Assembly (NCBI GenBank): GCA_947462515.1
Contig: CANHPJ010000036.1
Span: 1-9,813, forward strand
Length of the DNA: 9,813 nucleotides
Reading direction: 5' to 3'
From: Bacteroidota bacterium
Lineage (GTDB): Bacteria > Bacteroidota > Bacteroidia > JACCXN01
Numbering within the stretch: the first letter of the stretch is position 1; each line of letters opens with the position of its first letter. Below, in pieces: positions 1 through 6,231 of the stretch. Under the pieces are notes generated by a model. The model was not told the DNA's origin. It saw nothing but the letters and a program-made list of their open reading frames with translations, and did no database searches. The translations under genes were made by a program, and so were the position numbers.

Positions 1-872
1 CTGGTTCTTTAACACTGGATCTGGCACTTGGTATTAATGGTTTGCCTAAAGGAAGAATAATTGAGATTTACGGACCTGAGTCATCAGGTAAAACAACTTT
101 GGCTATTCATGCTATGGCAGAGGCTCAAAAGGCAGGAGGGATAGCTGCTTTTATCGATGCAGAGCATGCTTTTGATCGTTTGTATGCTCAGAAATTGGGT
201 GTAGATACCGAGAATTTGTTAATCTCTCAGCCTGATAATGGAGAGCAAGCTTTAGAGATAACGGAAAATCTTATTCGTTCCGGGGCTATAGATATTATCA
301 TCATTGACTCAGTAGCTGCATTAACTCCTAAAAGTGAGATAGAAGGCGAAATGGGTGATTCTAAAATGGGCTTACAGGCTCGTTTGATGTCTCAGGCCTT
401 AAGGAAATTGACATCTACCATAAGCAAGACTAATTGCTGCTGTATTTTCATCAATCAGTTGCGTGAAAAAATTGGAGTTATGTTTGGCAATCCCGAAACT
501 ACTACCGGTGGTAATGCTCTTAAATTTTACGCTTCTGTTCGTTTGGATATCAGAAGAATTGGACAGATTAAGGAAGGCGATTCTGTTATTGGTAACAGAA
601 CCCGAGTAAAGGTTATTAAAAATAAATTAGCTCCTCCTTTCCGTCAGGCAGAATTTGACATACTTTATGGTGAAGGCATCTCCAAAGTGGGTGAAATCAT
701 TGATTTAGGAGTAGAACAAAATGTAATCAAGAAAAGTGGCTCCTGGTTCAGCTATGGCGAAACTAAGTTGGGTCAAGGCAGAGATGCTGTAAAACAGTTA
801 ATGTTGGATAATCAAGAAATGTCTGAAGAGGTTGAAAATAAGATAAAAGAAGCCTTAAAAGTGCTTAACTAG
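1..872 (+). CDS. recA: RecA recombinase, 5'-truncated by window edge
   Basis: RecA forms ATP-dependent filaments on single-stranded DNA, carries out strand exchange in homologous recombination, and stimulates LexA-type self-cleavage in organisms with an SOS response. The frame is open from base 3 (GSLTLDLALG), so the TTG at 42 is an internal Leu codon and not the start. Compared with E. coli RecA from memory, about 43 N-terminal residues lie outside the window. Visible motifs are the Walker A loop GPESSGKTT (bases ~75-101), FIDAEHAFD with the catalytic Glu, the Walker B strand IDIIIIDSVAALTP, the L1-region segment GEMGDSKMGLQARLMSQ, and the L2-region segment FGNPETTTGGNALKFYASVRLDIRR. The protein ends soon after the last helix (KIKEALKVLN) and lacks the long acidic tail of E. 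coli RecA, as I recall for other Bacteroidota. An unusual Cys-Cys-Cys run precedes IFINQLREKIG. A hairpin follows about 90 bases after the stop. The identification is certain. Confidence 0.98.
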   Translation, partial: GSLTLDLALGINGLPKGRIIEIYGPESSGKTTLAIHAMAEAQKAGGIAAFIDAEHAFDRLYAQKLGVDTENLLISQPDNGEQALEITENLIRSGAIDIIIIDSVAALTPKSEIEGEMGDSKMGLQARLMSQALRKLTSTISKTNCCCIFINQLREKIGVMFGNPETTTGGNALKFYASVRLDIRRIGQIKEGDSVIGNRTRVKVIKNKLAPPFRQAEFDILYGEGISKVGEIIDLGVEQNVIKKSGSWFSYGETKLGQGRDAVKQLMLDNQEMSEEVENKIKEALKVLN

Positions 873-964
873 TTTTGTTTTTTCTCCCGTAAAATCCTGT
901 TGAATTTGATGATGCGGTTTCTTGAAAAATATATTTTGCTATAATTAGCAGATTTTTTTTAATT

Positions 965-992
965 TAAGCCTCAAGTAATTACTTGGGGCTTA
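965..992 (+). terminator. Hairpin, probable recA terminator
   Basis: AAGCCTCAAGTAA (966-978) is followed at once by TTACTTGGGGCTT (979-991). The arms are complementary with one G-U pair, and T965-A992 extends the stem. Allowing a four-base AATT loop leaves about 12 paired bases. The sequence after it, ATTTAATAAAT, is AT-rich but is not a clean T-run. The hairpin lies ~92 bases after the recA stop and only ~21 bases before the start of the TPR lipoprotein gene. It could therefore also be read as a leader hairpin of that gene. Confidence 0.6.
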
Positions 993-1013
993 TTTAATAA
1001 ATAACAGATATAA

Positions 1014-2045
1014 ATGCGATTGTTTAGTAATTTTTTTTTGGTACTTGGGGTATACTCTGTTTTGTTTTGTTCCTGCTCTAATCAGAGTAAGAATGAAAAT
1101 AATGAAAACGTGCAGGTATCAGATACGCTCAAAAACACAAAGGATACTGCGTGGATTAATATTAATGAGCAAATAAAGAAAAATCCGGCCGATTTAAGCC
1201 TTTTTCACCGAAGGGCAAAATACTTGTTTGATCGGGGAGAGATTAATGGAGCTATTGCAGATATGCATCGTATTATAAAGCTTGATAGCAGTAAAAGTGA
1301 GTATTTTTTAACTCTGGCCGAAATACTATTGGTAACCGGAAACGGAGGCGGTGTTAAACAAGCTTTGGATAAGTGTATTACACTCGATCCTAAAAATGTG
1401 CAGGGTCATCTTAAAATGGCAGAATTCCGCATGCTTACCGATGATTTTAAAGGATGTTTAAAAGACCTTGATGAAGCCTTAAAGATTGATAAATACAATG
1501 CCAAAGCATATTTTATTAAAGGAATGGCTTTTAAAAATATTGGGGATACAGCTAAAGCAGTTTCCAGCTTTCAAACTACCGTAGAGCAAGACCCCGAATA
1601 TTATCATGCTTATATGCAACTCGGCCTTATATATGCAGCTGTTAAAAATAATTTCGCTATTGATTATTTTAAAAGTGCTGTAAAGAATAATCCTAAAAGT
1701 ATTGAAGCGTATTATGCATTAGGGATGTTTTATCAGGAAAATGATATGCCTGAGTTAGCTTTGGCATCTTACGATGCAATACTTAAAATTGATGCTTCCT
1801 ATAAAAATGCCCATTTTAATAAGGGCTTCGTCTATTCTGAATATTTGAACAATTTTTCAAAGGCGCTGCTTAATTATAATGATGCCATTAAATATGCCCC
1901 TGACTATGTGGAGGCCTACTATCAAAGAGGCTTTACTTATGAAAGGATGAAAAATATAAACCAAGCTTCTTCAGACTATAAGCAGGCTCTTAAAATTAAT
2001 CCAACTTATACATTGGCAGCCAGGGGCTTGGAACGAATCGATTAA
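1014..2045 (+). CDS. TPR-repeat lipoprotein of unknown function
   Basis: This 343-residue protein probably acts as a periplasmic or membrane-anchored scaffold. TPR arrays bind other proteins, but the partner cannot be deduced. Residues 2-20 form a basic then hydrophobic signal sequence, followed by Cys21 in the context LFCSC-SNQ. This is a loose lipobox, because -3 is Phe and -2 is Cys instead of the usual Leu and Ala/Ser, with Ser at -1. A polar Asn/Lys/Glu-rich linker (~22-45) follows. The rest is about eight consecutive 34-residue TPR units, starting near residues 59, 95, 129, 163, 197, 230, 264 and 299. Typical units are AKAYFIKGMAFKNIGDTAKA and VEAYYQRGFTYERMKNINQA. The last repeat runs to the C-terminus with no further domain. 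The ATG at 1014 is chosen because the signal sequence starts there; no Shine-Dalgarno motif precedes it. It lies in the same direction as recA but is separated by a hairpin, so co-transcription is doubtful. Confidence 0.85.
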   Translation: MRLFSNFFLVLGVYSVLFCSCSNQSKNENNENVQVSDTLKNTKDTAWININEQIKKNPADLSLFHRRAKYLFDRGEINGAIADMHRIIKLDSSKSEYFLTLAEILLVTGNGGGVKQALDKCITLDPKNVQGHLKMAEFRMLTDDFKGCLKDLDEALKIDKYNAKAYFIKGMAFKNIGDTAKAVSSFQTTVEQDPEYYHAYMQLGLIYAAVKNNFAIDYFKSAVKNNPKSIEAYYALGMFYQENDMPELALASYDAILKIDASYKNAHFNKGFVYSEYLNNFSKALLNYNDAIKYAPDYVEAYYQRGFTYERMKNINQASSDYKQALKINPTYTLAARGLERID

Positions 2046-2192
2046 TTCGATGCTGATTTGAAGGTGTTTTTTGGATTACATCGTTTTTACTTTGGTATTG
2101 AAATTCAAGTTTTTGAAAGCAAATTGATAGCTTTTTGTGACTGTTATTCTATTAAAAGTTACCTGGATTTGTTAAAGTTTTAGATGTAATAG

Positions 2193-2216
2193 ACAAAAAG
2201 TAGGCTTTTTGTTTTT
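2193..2216 (+). terminator. Weak hairpin with T-rich tail after TPR gene
   Basis: ACAAAAAG (2193-2200) and CTTTTTGT (2205-2212) are exact reverse complements around a TAGG loop, followed by TTTT. The stem is almost all A-T, so it would be a weak terminator. It sits ~147 bases after the TPR stop. It is the best candidate I find for ending that transcript before the next gene. The rest of the 2046-2319 gap is AT-rich, with a second weak repeat, GTTAAAA/TTTTAAC (2233-2252). Confidence 0.35.
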
Positions 2217-2286
2217 GCAATATTTTATCTTAGTTAAAATCTGTTTTTTAACAAAAACACCGAAAATAGGCATGGTTTTTTATTCG

Positions 2287-2294
2287 TATATTTG
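2287..2294 (+). promoter_or_regulatory. Bacteroidota -7 box upstream of the Rpn-family gene
   Basis: TATATTTG matches the Bacteroidota -7 consensus TAnnTTTG exactly. Transcription would start around 2300, giving a leader of roughly 20 bases before the ATG at 2320. I see no TTG or TTTG at the usual 17-23 base distance upstream, so only half of the promoter is supported. It suggests that the gene has its own transcript. Confidence 0.45.
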
Positions 2295-2311
2295 AATATA
2301 GACTTCAAATA
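2289..2311. repeat. Inverted repeat over the Rpn-family promoter
   Basis: TATTTGAA (2289-2296) and TTCAAATA (2304-2311) are perfect 8-base inverted arms with a 7-base spacer (TATAGAC). The left arm overlaps the putative -7 box and the right arm ends 8 bases before the start codon. The layout suits an operator for a dimeric repressor. Alternatively the right arm and spacer could shape the 5' end of the mRNA. Perfect 8-base arms can arise by chance in AT-rich DNA, so function is inference. Confidence 0.4.
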
Positions 2312-2319
2312 ATAAGCCA

Positions 2320-3144
2320 ATGCCATACCTTGATCCAAAAAACGATTTAACATTTAAAAAGATATTTGGTCAACATCCACATTTGCTGAAAAGCTTCCTG
2401 AACTCGGTTATGCCATTTAACAAGGGAGAGGAAATCGCAACCCTTGAATATCTCCCTGCCGAGCTAGTGCCTGAAATACCTCTGTTCAAAAATTCCATTG
2501 TTGATGTAAGATGTATAGATAATAATGGTCGGCAATTTATTGTGGAAATGCAAATGCTTTGGACCGACAGTTTCAAGAGCAGGGTTTTGTTTAACGCTTC
2601 TAAAGCATATATAAAGCAATTAGGAAAAGGCATAAAATATAACGGCTTGCAGCCGGTTTATTCCCTGAATATTGTAAATGAAAATTTTGAAAGCAAACTT
2701 GAAAATTTTTTGCATCATTATAAAATTGTTCATACACAAGATTCAGGTAGTGTTATTGAGGGATTGGAGTTTGTTTTTATCGAACTCCCGAAATTTAAAG
2801 CTAAGAAGTTAAGTGATAAAAAACTGGAGGTTTTGTGGTTAAGGTTTTTATCTGAAATTGAGGATCATCAGGAAATAATACCGCAGGATTTCTTGAACAC
2901 TCCTGAAATAAAAGAGGCTTCGGATTTAATTCTTGAAAGCAGTTATACCAAGGCTGAACTCGAAACGTATGACAAATACTGGGATTATGTGAGTACCGAA
3001 AAAACTATTATAGCCGATTCCTATAATGATGGACTTGAAAATGGGAAAATAGAGGTTGCAAAAAAACTACTATTATTGGGCATATCTATTGACTTAATAA
3101 GTAAGTCGACAGGGCTTACGCAACAAGAAATTAACAATTTATAA
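2320..3144 (+). CDS. Rpn-family PD-(D/E)XK nuclease / putative transposase
   Basis: This 274-residue protein is a member of the Rpn family (recombination-promoting nuclease, PDDEXK_2 type, often labelled putative transposase). Experimentally studied E. coli Rpn proteins are DNA endonucleases that promote RecA-independent recombination. The N-terminal PYLDPKNDLTFKKIFG is the family signature. The nuclease core shows Asp62 in NSIVDVRC and Glu76-x-Gln78 in FIVEMQM, the family's D...ExQ form of the PD-(D/E)XK motif, so the active site looks intact. The middle region has the common stretch GIKYNGLQPVYSLNIVN. The C-terminus (EVAKKLLLLGISIDLISKSTGLTQQEINNL) is a predicted helical, helix-turn-helix-like tail seen in many relatives. 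Length is in the normal range and there is no frameshift. The gene stands alone, with no accessory transposase and no terminal repeats or target duplication that I can see. It is convergent with paaD and has its own -7 box and promoter palindrome. Its substrate and biological role here are unknown. Confidence 0.88.
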   Translation: MPYLDPKNDLTFKKIFGQHPHLLKSFLNSVMPFNKGEEIATLEYLPAELVPEIPLFKNSIVDVRCIDNNGRQFIVEMQMLWTDSFKSRVLFNASKAYIKQLGKGIKYNGLQPVYSLNIVNENFESKLENFLHHYKIVHTQDSGSVIEGLEFVFIELPKFKAKKLSDKKLEVLWLRFLSEIEDHQEIIPQDFLNTPEIKEASDLILESSYTKAELETYDKYWDYVSTEKTIIADSYNDGLENGKIEVAKKLLLLGISIDLISKSTGLTQQEINNL

Positions 3145-3397
3145 TGAAGTTAAAGTATAATTAAGTGGGGTTTAATCTATGATTTCTAAACTGGTTTCAT
3201 GATGTAATAAAAAAGCCTAGTAAATAAATTGGAAATTAAATAATAAATAATGGCAGTATTTTGTCCTCTTTAACATGACATCTGAAAATTAGGAAATGTT
3301 TCGCCCTTTAACTGTAAATTTGAATGCCTTAATGTTTTATATGTTAATATTGATTTTCTCCGAAAAAACACACCTCTCATTATATATTCAAAATAAT
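3145..3397. other. Convergent intergenic gap with no recognised feature
   Basis: This AT-rich non-coding stretch separates the 3' ends of the Rpn-family gene and paaD. I looked for a bidirectional terminator, remnants of an insertion sequence, a small RNA and an inverted repeat matching the upstream side of the Rpn gene, and found none convincing. A short open frame begins at 3296 but runs antisense into the end of paaD and resembles no known protein. Confidence 0.5.
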
Positions 3398-3892
3398 TTA
3401 AATACACTTAAAATAATCAAAAGGTTCAAGGCAATCGCAGCATTTGTAAAGCGATTTGCATGCAGTGGAACCAAATTGGCTTACCAGTTCGGTGTTTGAT
3501 GAATGGCATTGAGGGCATGAAACAATTTTCCTTTCTCCAAAGAGAACGCTTTTGTCTTGAGTTGTTTTTTCTGGTGGAGCAATGCCGTAGTCTCGGAGTT
3601 TTATTTTCGCCTCTTCCGGTATCCAGTCTGTAGTCCATGCTGGAGAATATACAGTGTTTACCTTAATGTCTTTGCCGGTTTCTTCATAAAGTGTTGTTAT
3701 AATTTGATCCTCAATCATTTTCATGGCCGGACAGCCTGAATAGGTTGGTGTAATGGTTACAATAATCTCTTCTGTTTTAATGTCAAGTTCTCTTATAACA
3801 CCTAAGTCGGTTATGTTTAATACGGGTATCTCCGGGTCAGGAATCTTAGCCAGCAATTTTAGTAGAGAATCTCTTGTAATTTCGTTTTTCAT
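3398..3892 (-). CDS. paaD: Phenylacetyl-CoA epoxidase accessory protein PaaD
   Basis: PaaD (called PaaJ in some nomenclatures) is needed for phenylacetyl-CoA epoxidase activity and is thought to help in iron-sulfur or metal maturation of the complex. The N-terminal half (about residues 5-105) is a DUF59/MIP18-type domain. It has the signatures PDPEIP (18-23), ITDLGVIR (27-34), and PTYSGCPAM (49-57) with the conserved Cys54. The C-terminal part is a zinc-ribbon-like domain with Cys126-x2-Cys129 and Cys145-x5-Cys151-x2-Cys154. It ends in the family's typical EPFDYFKC stretch, with an additional Cys163. Cys152 adds a vicinal pair. At 164 residues it has the normal length. It is the last paa gene on this strand and follows paaC by 56 bases, but a strong hairpin lies in that gap. 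Its stoichiometry is therefore probably lower than that of PaaABC, or its expression separately controlled. No Shine-Dalgarno motif is seen. Confidence 0.95.
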   Translation of the reverse strand: MKNEITRDSLLKLLAKIPDPEIPVLNITDLGVIRELDIKTEEIIVTITPTYSGCPAMKMIEDQIITTLYEETGKDIKVNTVYSPAWTTDWIPEEAKIKLRDYGIAPPEKTTQDKSVLFGERKIVSCPQCHSSNTELVSQFGSTACKSLYKCCDCLEPFDYFKCI

Positions 3893-3902
3893 GAGGTGTC
3901 GT

Positions 3903-3936
3903 AAAAAAACAAAAGCCTTTTCAGGCCTTTGTTTTT
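3903..3936 (-). terminator. Strong hairpin and U-tract between paaC and paaD
   Basis: On the minus strand, AAAAACAAAGGCCT (3936-3923), a GAAA tetraloop, and AGGCTTTTGTTTTT (3918-3905) form a 14-base stem with a single G-U pair. It runs into a total of seven Us ending at 3903. This is a textbook intrinsic terminator with a GNRA loop. The plus-strand reading also gives a hairpin followed by TTTTT, so it may be bidirectional. It starts about 12 bases after the paaC stop and its U-tract ends about ten bases before the paaD ATG. It would therefore reduce or gate transcription of paaD. Confidence 0.8.
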
Positions 3937-3948
3937 AATTAATATTTT

Positions 3949-4707
3949 TTACCAGTTACATCCCGGGTAGGATCTATTTACATGTTGCATTTCTGCTAAT
4001 AAATAACCCAAGTGTTCCGTGTGTTTGCCTTGTCTGCTTCCTGTATTCATGAAGCTATTTGTAGGTATGGTTAAGGTAGCCTGTTCAAATATTTCAGAAA
4101 CCTTGTCCATCCATTTTGATTTTACATCAGATAGGTTGACAGCAATTCCTGAATTGACAAGCATTGTATCAACCTCGTCCATTTCAAAAAACTCATGGGT
4201 AAACCTCCAAAGGTTATCCAGTGCATTTTGAGTTCTATTGTGGCTCTCTTCTGTTCCGTCGCCTAATCTCAATATCCATTGGCTGCTGTGACGCAGGTGA
4301 TAACTGATTTCTTTTAATGATTTTTCTGCAATTCCAGAAATTGTACTGTCTTTGCTTTTGGTAAGCTCAGTATAAAGGTAAAAGCTGTAGGCATCAAACA
4401 AAAATTGCCTTACTATGGTAGATGCATAGTCTCCATTAGGCTGTTCGGTTATCAATAAATTTCTGAATTGACGCTCATTTCTAACATAAGCTAAATCATC
4501 TTCCGAGCGATTGTTTCCTTCAACTTCGGCGGCATATTTCAGCAGCGATGTTGATCTGCCAACAAAGTCGAGCGCAATATTAATAAGTGCTATATCCTCT
4601 TCCAGTATAGGTCCATGACCACACCACTCAGAAAGTCGGTGGCCTAATATCAGACTCGAGTCACCAAGCCTGAGGCAATATTCAAATAAAGCGTCTTTTT
4701 CAGTCAT
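3949..4707 (-). CDS. paaC: Phenylacetyl-CoA epoxidase structural subunit PaaC
   Basis: PaaC is the ferritin-like paralogue of PaaA that forms a stable heterodimer with it. It supports the diiron subunit but is not itself the catalytic centre. The 252-residue protein keeps the family landmarks LRLGDSSLILGHRLSEWCGH (residues 12-31), NIALDFVGRSTSLLKYAAE (43-61), ERQFRNLLITEQPNGDYA (78-95), KEISYHLRHS (132-141), LGDGTEES (148-155) and the C-terminal KHTEHLGYLLAEMQHVNRSYPG (from 228). Aligning by eye with PaaA of this window, the two E-x2-H metal motifs have decayed. The first His is Phe81 (ERQF) and the second Glu is Ile134 (KEIS), which fits a non-catalytic subunit. Its length matches E. coli PaaC (~248). 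The gap to paaB is 82 bases with no clear terminator or -7 box, so it is probably co-transcribed with paaAB. A strong hairpin follows its stop. Confidence 0.97.
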   Translation of the reverse strand: MTEKDALFEYCLRLGDSSLILGHRLSEWCGHGPILEEDIALINIALDFVGRSTSLLKYAAEVEGNNRSEDDLAYVRNERQFRNLLITEQPNGDYASTIVRQFLFDAYSFYLYTELTKSKDSTISGIAEKSLKEISYHLRHSSQWILRLGDGTEESHNRTQNALDNLWRFTHEFFEMDEVDTMLVNSGIAVNLSDVKSKWMDKVSEIFEQATLTIPTNSFMNTGSRQGKHTEHLGYLLAEMQHVNRSYPGCNW

Positions 4708-4789
4708 TTTTTTTAATTTTTATCTGATAAATATTTTAGTCATTTGGCTATGAAAGTCTGTGACATAAAAGTCAATATCAAATTTTTAA

Positions 4790-5086
4790 TTATAAATGTT
4801 TAACACCTTCAGGTATTTTATAAAAAGTAGGATGACGGTAAGGCTTGTCATTAGACGGTTCAAAGAAAGAACCCATGTCTTCCGGACTAGAGGCCGATAT
4901 TTGATTAGAAGGAACAACCCATATGCTTATTCCTTCGCTTCTTCTGGTATATACATCCCTTGCGTTTTGTATTGCCATTTCTGCATCAGCAGCATGAACG
5001 TTACCAACATGTTTGTGAGAAATGCCGGGATTTGCTTGAATAAAGACTTCCCATAAAGGCCATTGGGTATCTGTTGTATTAGTCAT
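4790..5086 (-). CDS. paaB: Phenylacetyl-CoA epoxidase subunit PaaB
   Basis: PaaB is a small non-enzymatic subunit thought to bridge PaaAC heterodimers into the higher-order epoxidase complex. The 98-residue product is full length (family about 95) and has the family signatures WPLWEVF (residues 9-15), SHKHVGNVHAAD (23-34), NARDVYTRRSEG (41-52) followed by SIWVV (54-58), and YRHPTFYKIPEG (83-94). There is no signal sequence or membrane segment, in keeping with a cytoplasmic complex. It begins 25 bases after the paaA stop and precedes paaC, the order seen in other paaABC operons. No Shine-Dalgarno motif precedes the ATG. No unusual feature was noticed and the assignment is secure. Confidence 0.97.
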   Translation of the reverse strand: MTNTTDTQWPLWEVFIQANPGISHKHVGNVHAADAEMAIQNARDVYTRRSEGISIWVVPSNQISASSPEDMGSFFEPSNDKPYRHPTFYKIPEGVKHL

Positions 5087-5111
5087 ATTTGTTTTCTATT
5101 GTTTTTTTTTA

Positions 5112-6053
5112 TCAGGCAGTTACCTCTTGTTCTTTTCTTTTTTTAGCATAGGCCAGAGCTGCTTCGCGCACCCACTGACCGTTTCTATCGGCATCAACAC
5201 GCGTCTGTAAACGTTCTTTGTTACAAGGGCCGTTTCCTTTAATTACGTTAAAAAATTCATCCCAGTTTATAGGGCCATGTTCATAATGACCAGTTTCTGT
5301 ATTGAATTTCAAGTCTTTATCCGGAATGGTTAATCCAAGGAAATCAGCTTGAGGAACAGTTCTGTCAATAAAACGTTGTCTGATGGCATCATTGCTCTCC
5401 AGTTTCACTTTCCATTTCATTAGGTCGTCTGAGTTAACAGATTCGGCATCAGAAGGCCCGAGCATGCTTATAGATGGCCACCACCATCGGTTTAGTGAAT
5501 CTTGAGCCATTTCTTTTTGTTCTGGTGTCCCGTTGCAAAGCGAGAGCATGATTTCGTATCCTTGACGGTTATGAAAACTTTCTTCTTTACAGATTTTTAC
5601 CATTGCCCGGCTATATGGTCCGTAGGATCCTCTTGCAAGCATCGTTTGGTTCATAATGGCTGCACCATCTACCAGCCAGCCTATTGCCCCAATGTCTGCC
5701 CAGGTAAGGGTAGGGTAGTTGAATATGCTGGAGTATTTGGCTTTACCGGTATGCAGTTGGTTTAGTAGTTCTTTTCGATCAATACCTAAGGTTTCTGCGG
5801 CACTATAAAGATATAGTCCGTGGCCGGCTTCATCCTGAACTTTTGATAATAAAATGGCTTTTCTTCTCAAGCTTGGAGCTCTTGTTATCCAGTTGCCCTC
5901 TGGTAGCATTCCAACTATTTCAGAATGTGCATGTTGAGACATCATTCTTATAAGCTGTAGCCTGTATTTTTCGGGCATCCAATCTTTGGGCTCAATTTTT
6001 AAGCCTTTATCAATCTTAGCCTGAAATTCTTCGAGTCTTTTAAGGTCTTCCAT
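5112..6053 (-). CDS. paaA: Phenylacetyl-CoA 1,2-epoxidase catalytic subunit PaaA
   Basis: PaaA is the diiron oxygenase subunit that uses O2 and reducing power from PaaE to convert phenylacetyl-CoA to ring-1,2-epoxyphenylacetyl-CoA, the first committed step of aerobic phenylacetate breakdown. The 313-residue protein (E. coli ~309) has the expected ferritin-like ligand pattern. Glu45 lies in QHAHSEIVGMLPEGNW, Glu75-x2-His78 in KVQDEAGHGLYLYSAAETLG, Asp129 in IGWLVDGAAI, and Glu158-x2-His161 in MVKICKEESFHNRQG. These fit metal binding, although exact ligands are inferred from the family. Other conserved stretches are KYSSIFNYPTLTWADIG (106-122), RWWWPSISMLGPSDAES, and WVREAALAYAKKRK near the end. 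The ATG at 6053 gives the family's normal N-terminus (EPKDWMPEKYR at 21-31). It is the first gene of the paaABC group. A TTG-N20-TATACTTG promoter lies just upstream, and a terminator separates it from paaE. Confidence 0.98.
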   Translation of the reverse strand: MEDLKRLEEFQAKIDKGLKIEPKDWMPEKYRLQLIRMMSQHAHSEIVGMLPEGNWITRAPSLRRKAILLSKVQDEAGHGLYLYSAAETLGIDRKELLNQLHTGKAKYSSIFNYPTLTWADIGAIGWLVDGAAIMNQTMLARGSYGPYSRAMVKICKEESFHNRQGYEIMLSLCNGTPEQKEMAQDSLNRWWWPSISMLGPSDAESVNSDDLMKWKVKLESNDAIRQRFIDRTVPQADFLGLTIPDKDLKFNTETGHYEHGPINWDEFFNVIKGNGPCNKERLQTRVDADRNGQWVREAALAYAKKRKEQEVTA

Positions 6054-6085
6054 TTATGATGTTTTAAATTGGACAAATCAATACA

Positions 6086-6116
6086 CAAGTATACTAAATT
6101 TATCCCTTATTTTCAA
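6086..6116 (-). promoter_or_regulatory. Predicted paaABC promoter, Bacteroidota type
   Basis: On the minus strand TTG (6116-6114) is followed after 20 bases by TATACTTG (6093-6086). This is a 7-of-8 match to TAnnTTTG with good spacing to a -33 TTG. Transcription would start near 6080, leaving a leader of about 25 bases before the paaA ATG. The -7 box overlaps a perfect 8-base palindrome, AGTATACT (6088-6095), which might be a regulator contact or chance. This promoter agrees with the terminator between paaE and paaA. Confidence 0.5.
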
Positions 6117-6231
6117 GTCCTATTCCAGTTGATTTTATCCTTTGTTTTGTTAATTGGTTTTTTGCTTCGAAATTAAATGATCCCACAATTAAACGAAATG
6201 ATTATTCTCAGGATTTACAATTCATTAAAAC

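Noticed and set aside
42..872. recA beginning at the TTG at position 42
   Set aside because: The same frame is open to the window edge and encodes GSLTLDLALGING, conserved RecA sequence. The gene is cut by the window, not started at 42.
922..945. Sigma-70-like TTGAAA ... TATAAT upstream of the TPR gene
   Set aside because: The spacer is only 12 bases, and Bacteroidota primary sigma factors do not use this consensus.
2370..2633. 87-codon open frame on the minus strand inside the Rpn gene
   Set aside because: It is fully antisense to a well-supported coding region and resembles no protein, so I treat it as a shadow.
2046..3397. Rpn gene as a full insertion sequence or part of a multi-gene defence island
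   Set aside because: No terminal inverted repeats, target duplication, integrase or partner defence gene is visible on either side.
3296..3499. 67-codon plus-strand open frame in the convergent gap, a possible small membrane protein
   Set aside because: Half of it is antisense to the conserved C-terminus of paaD, no promoter box precedes it, and the sequence has no recognisable domain.
4796..5056. 86-codon plus-strand open frame opposite paaB
   Set aside because: It covers nearly all of paaB on the other strand; PaaB is conserved throughout, so the frame is incidental.
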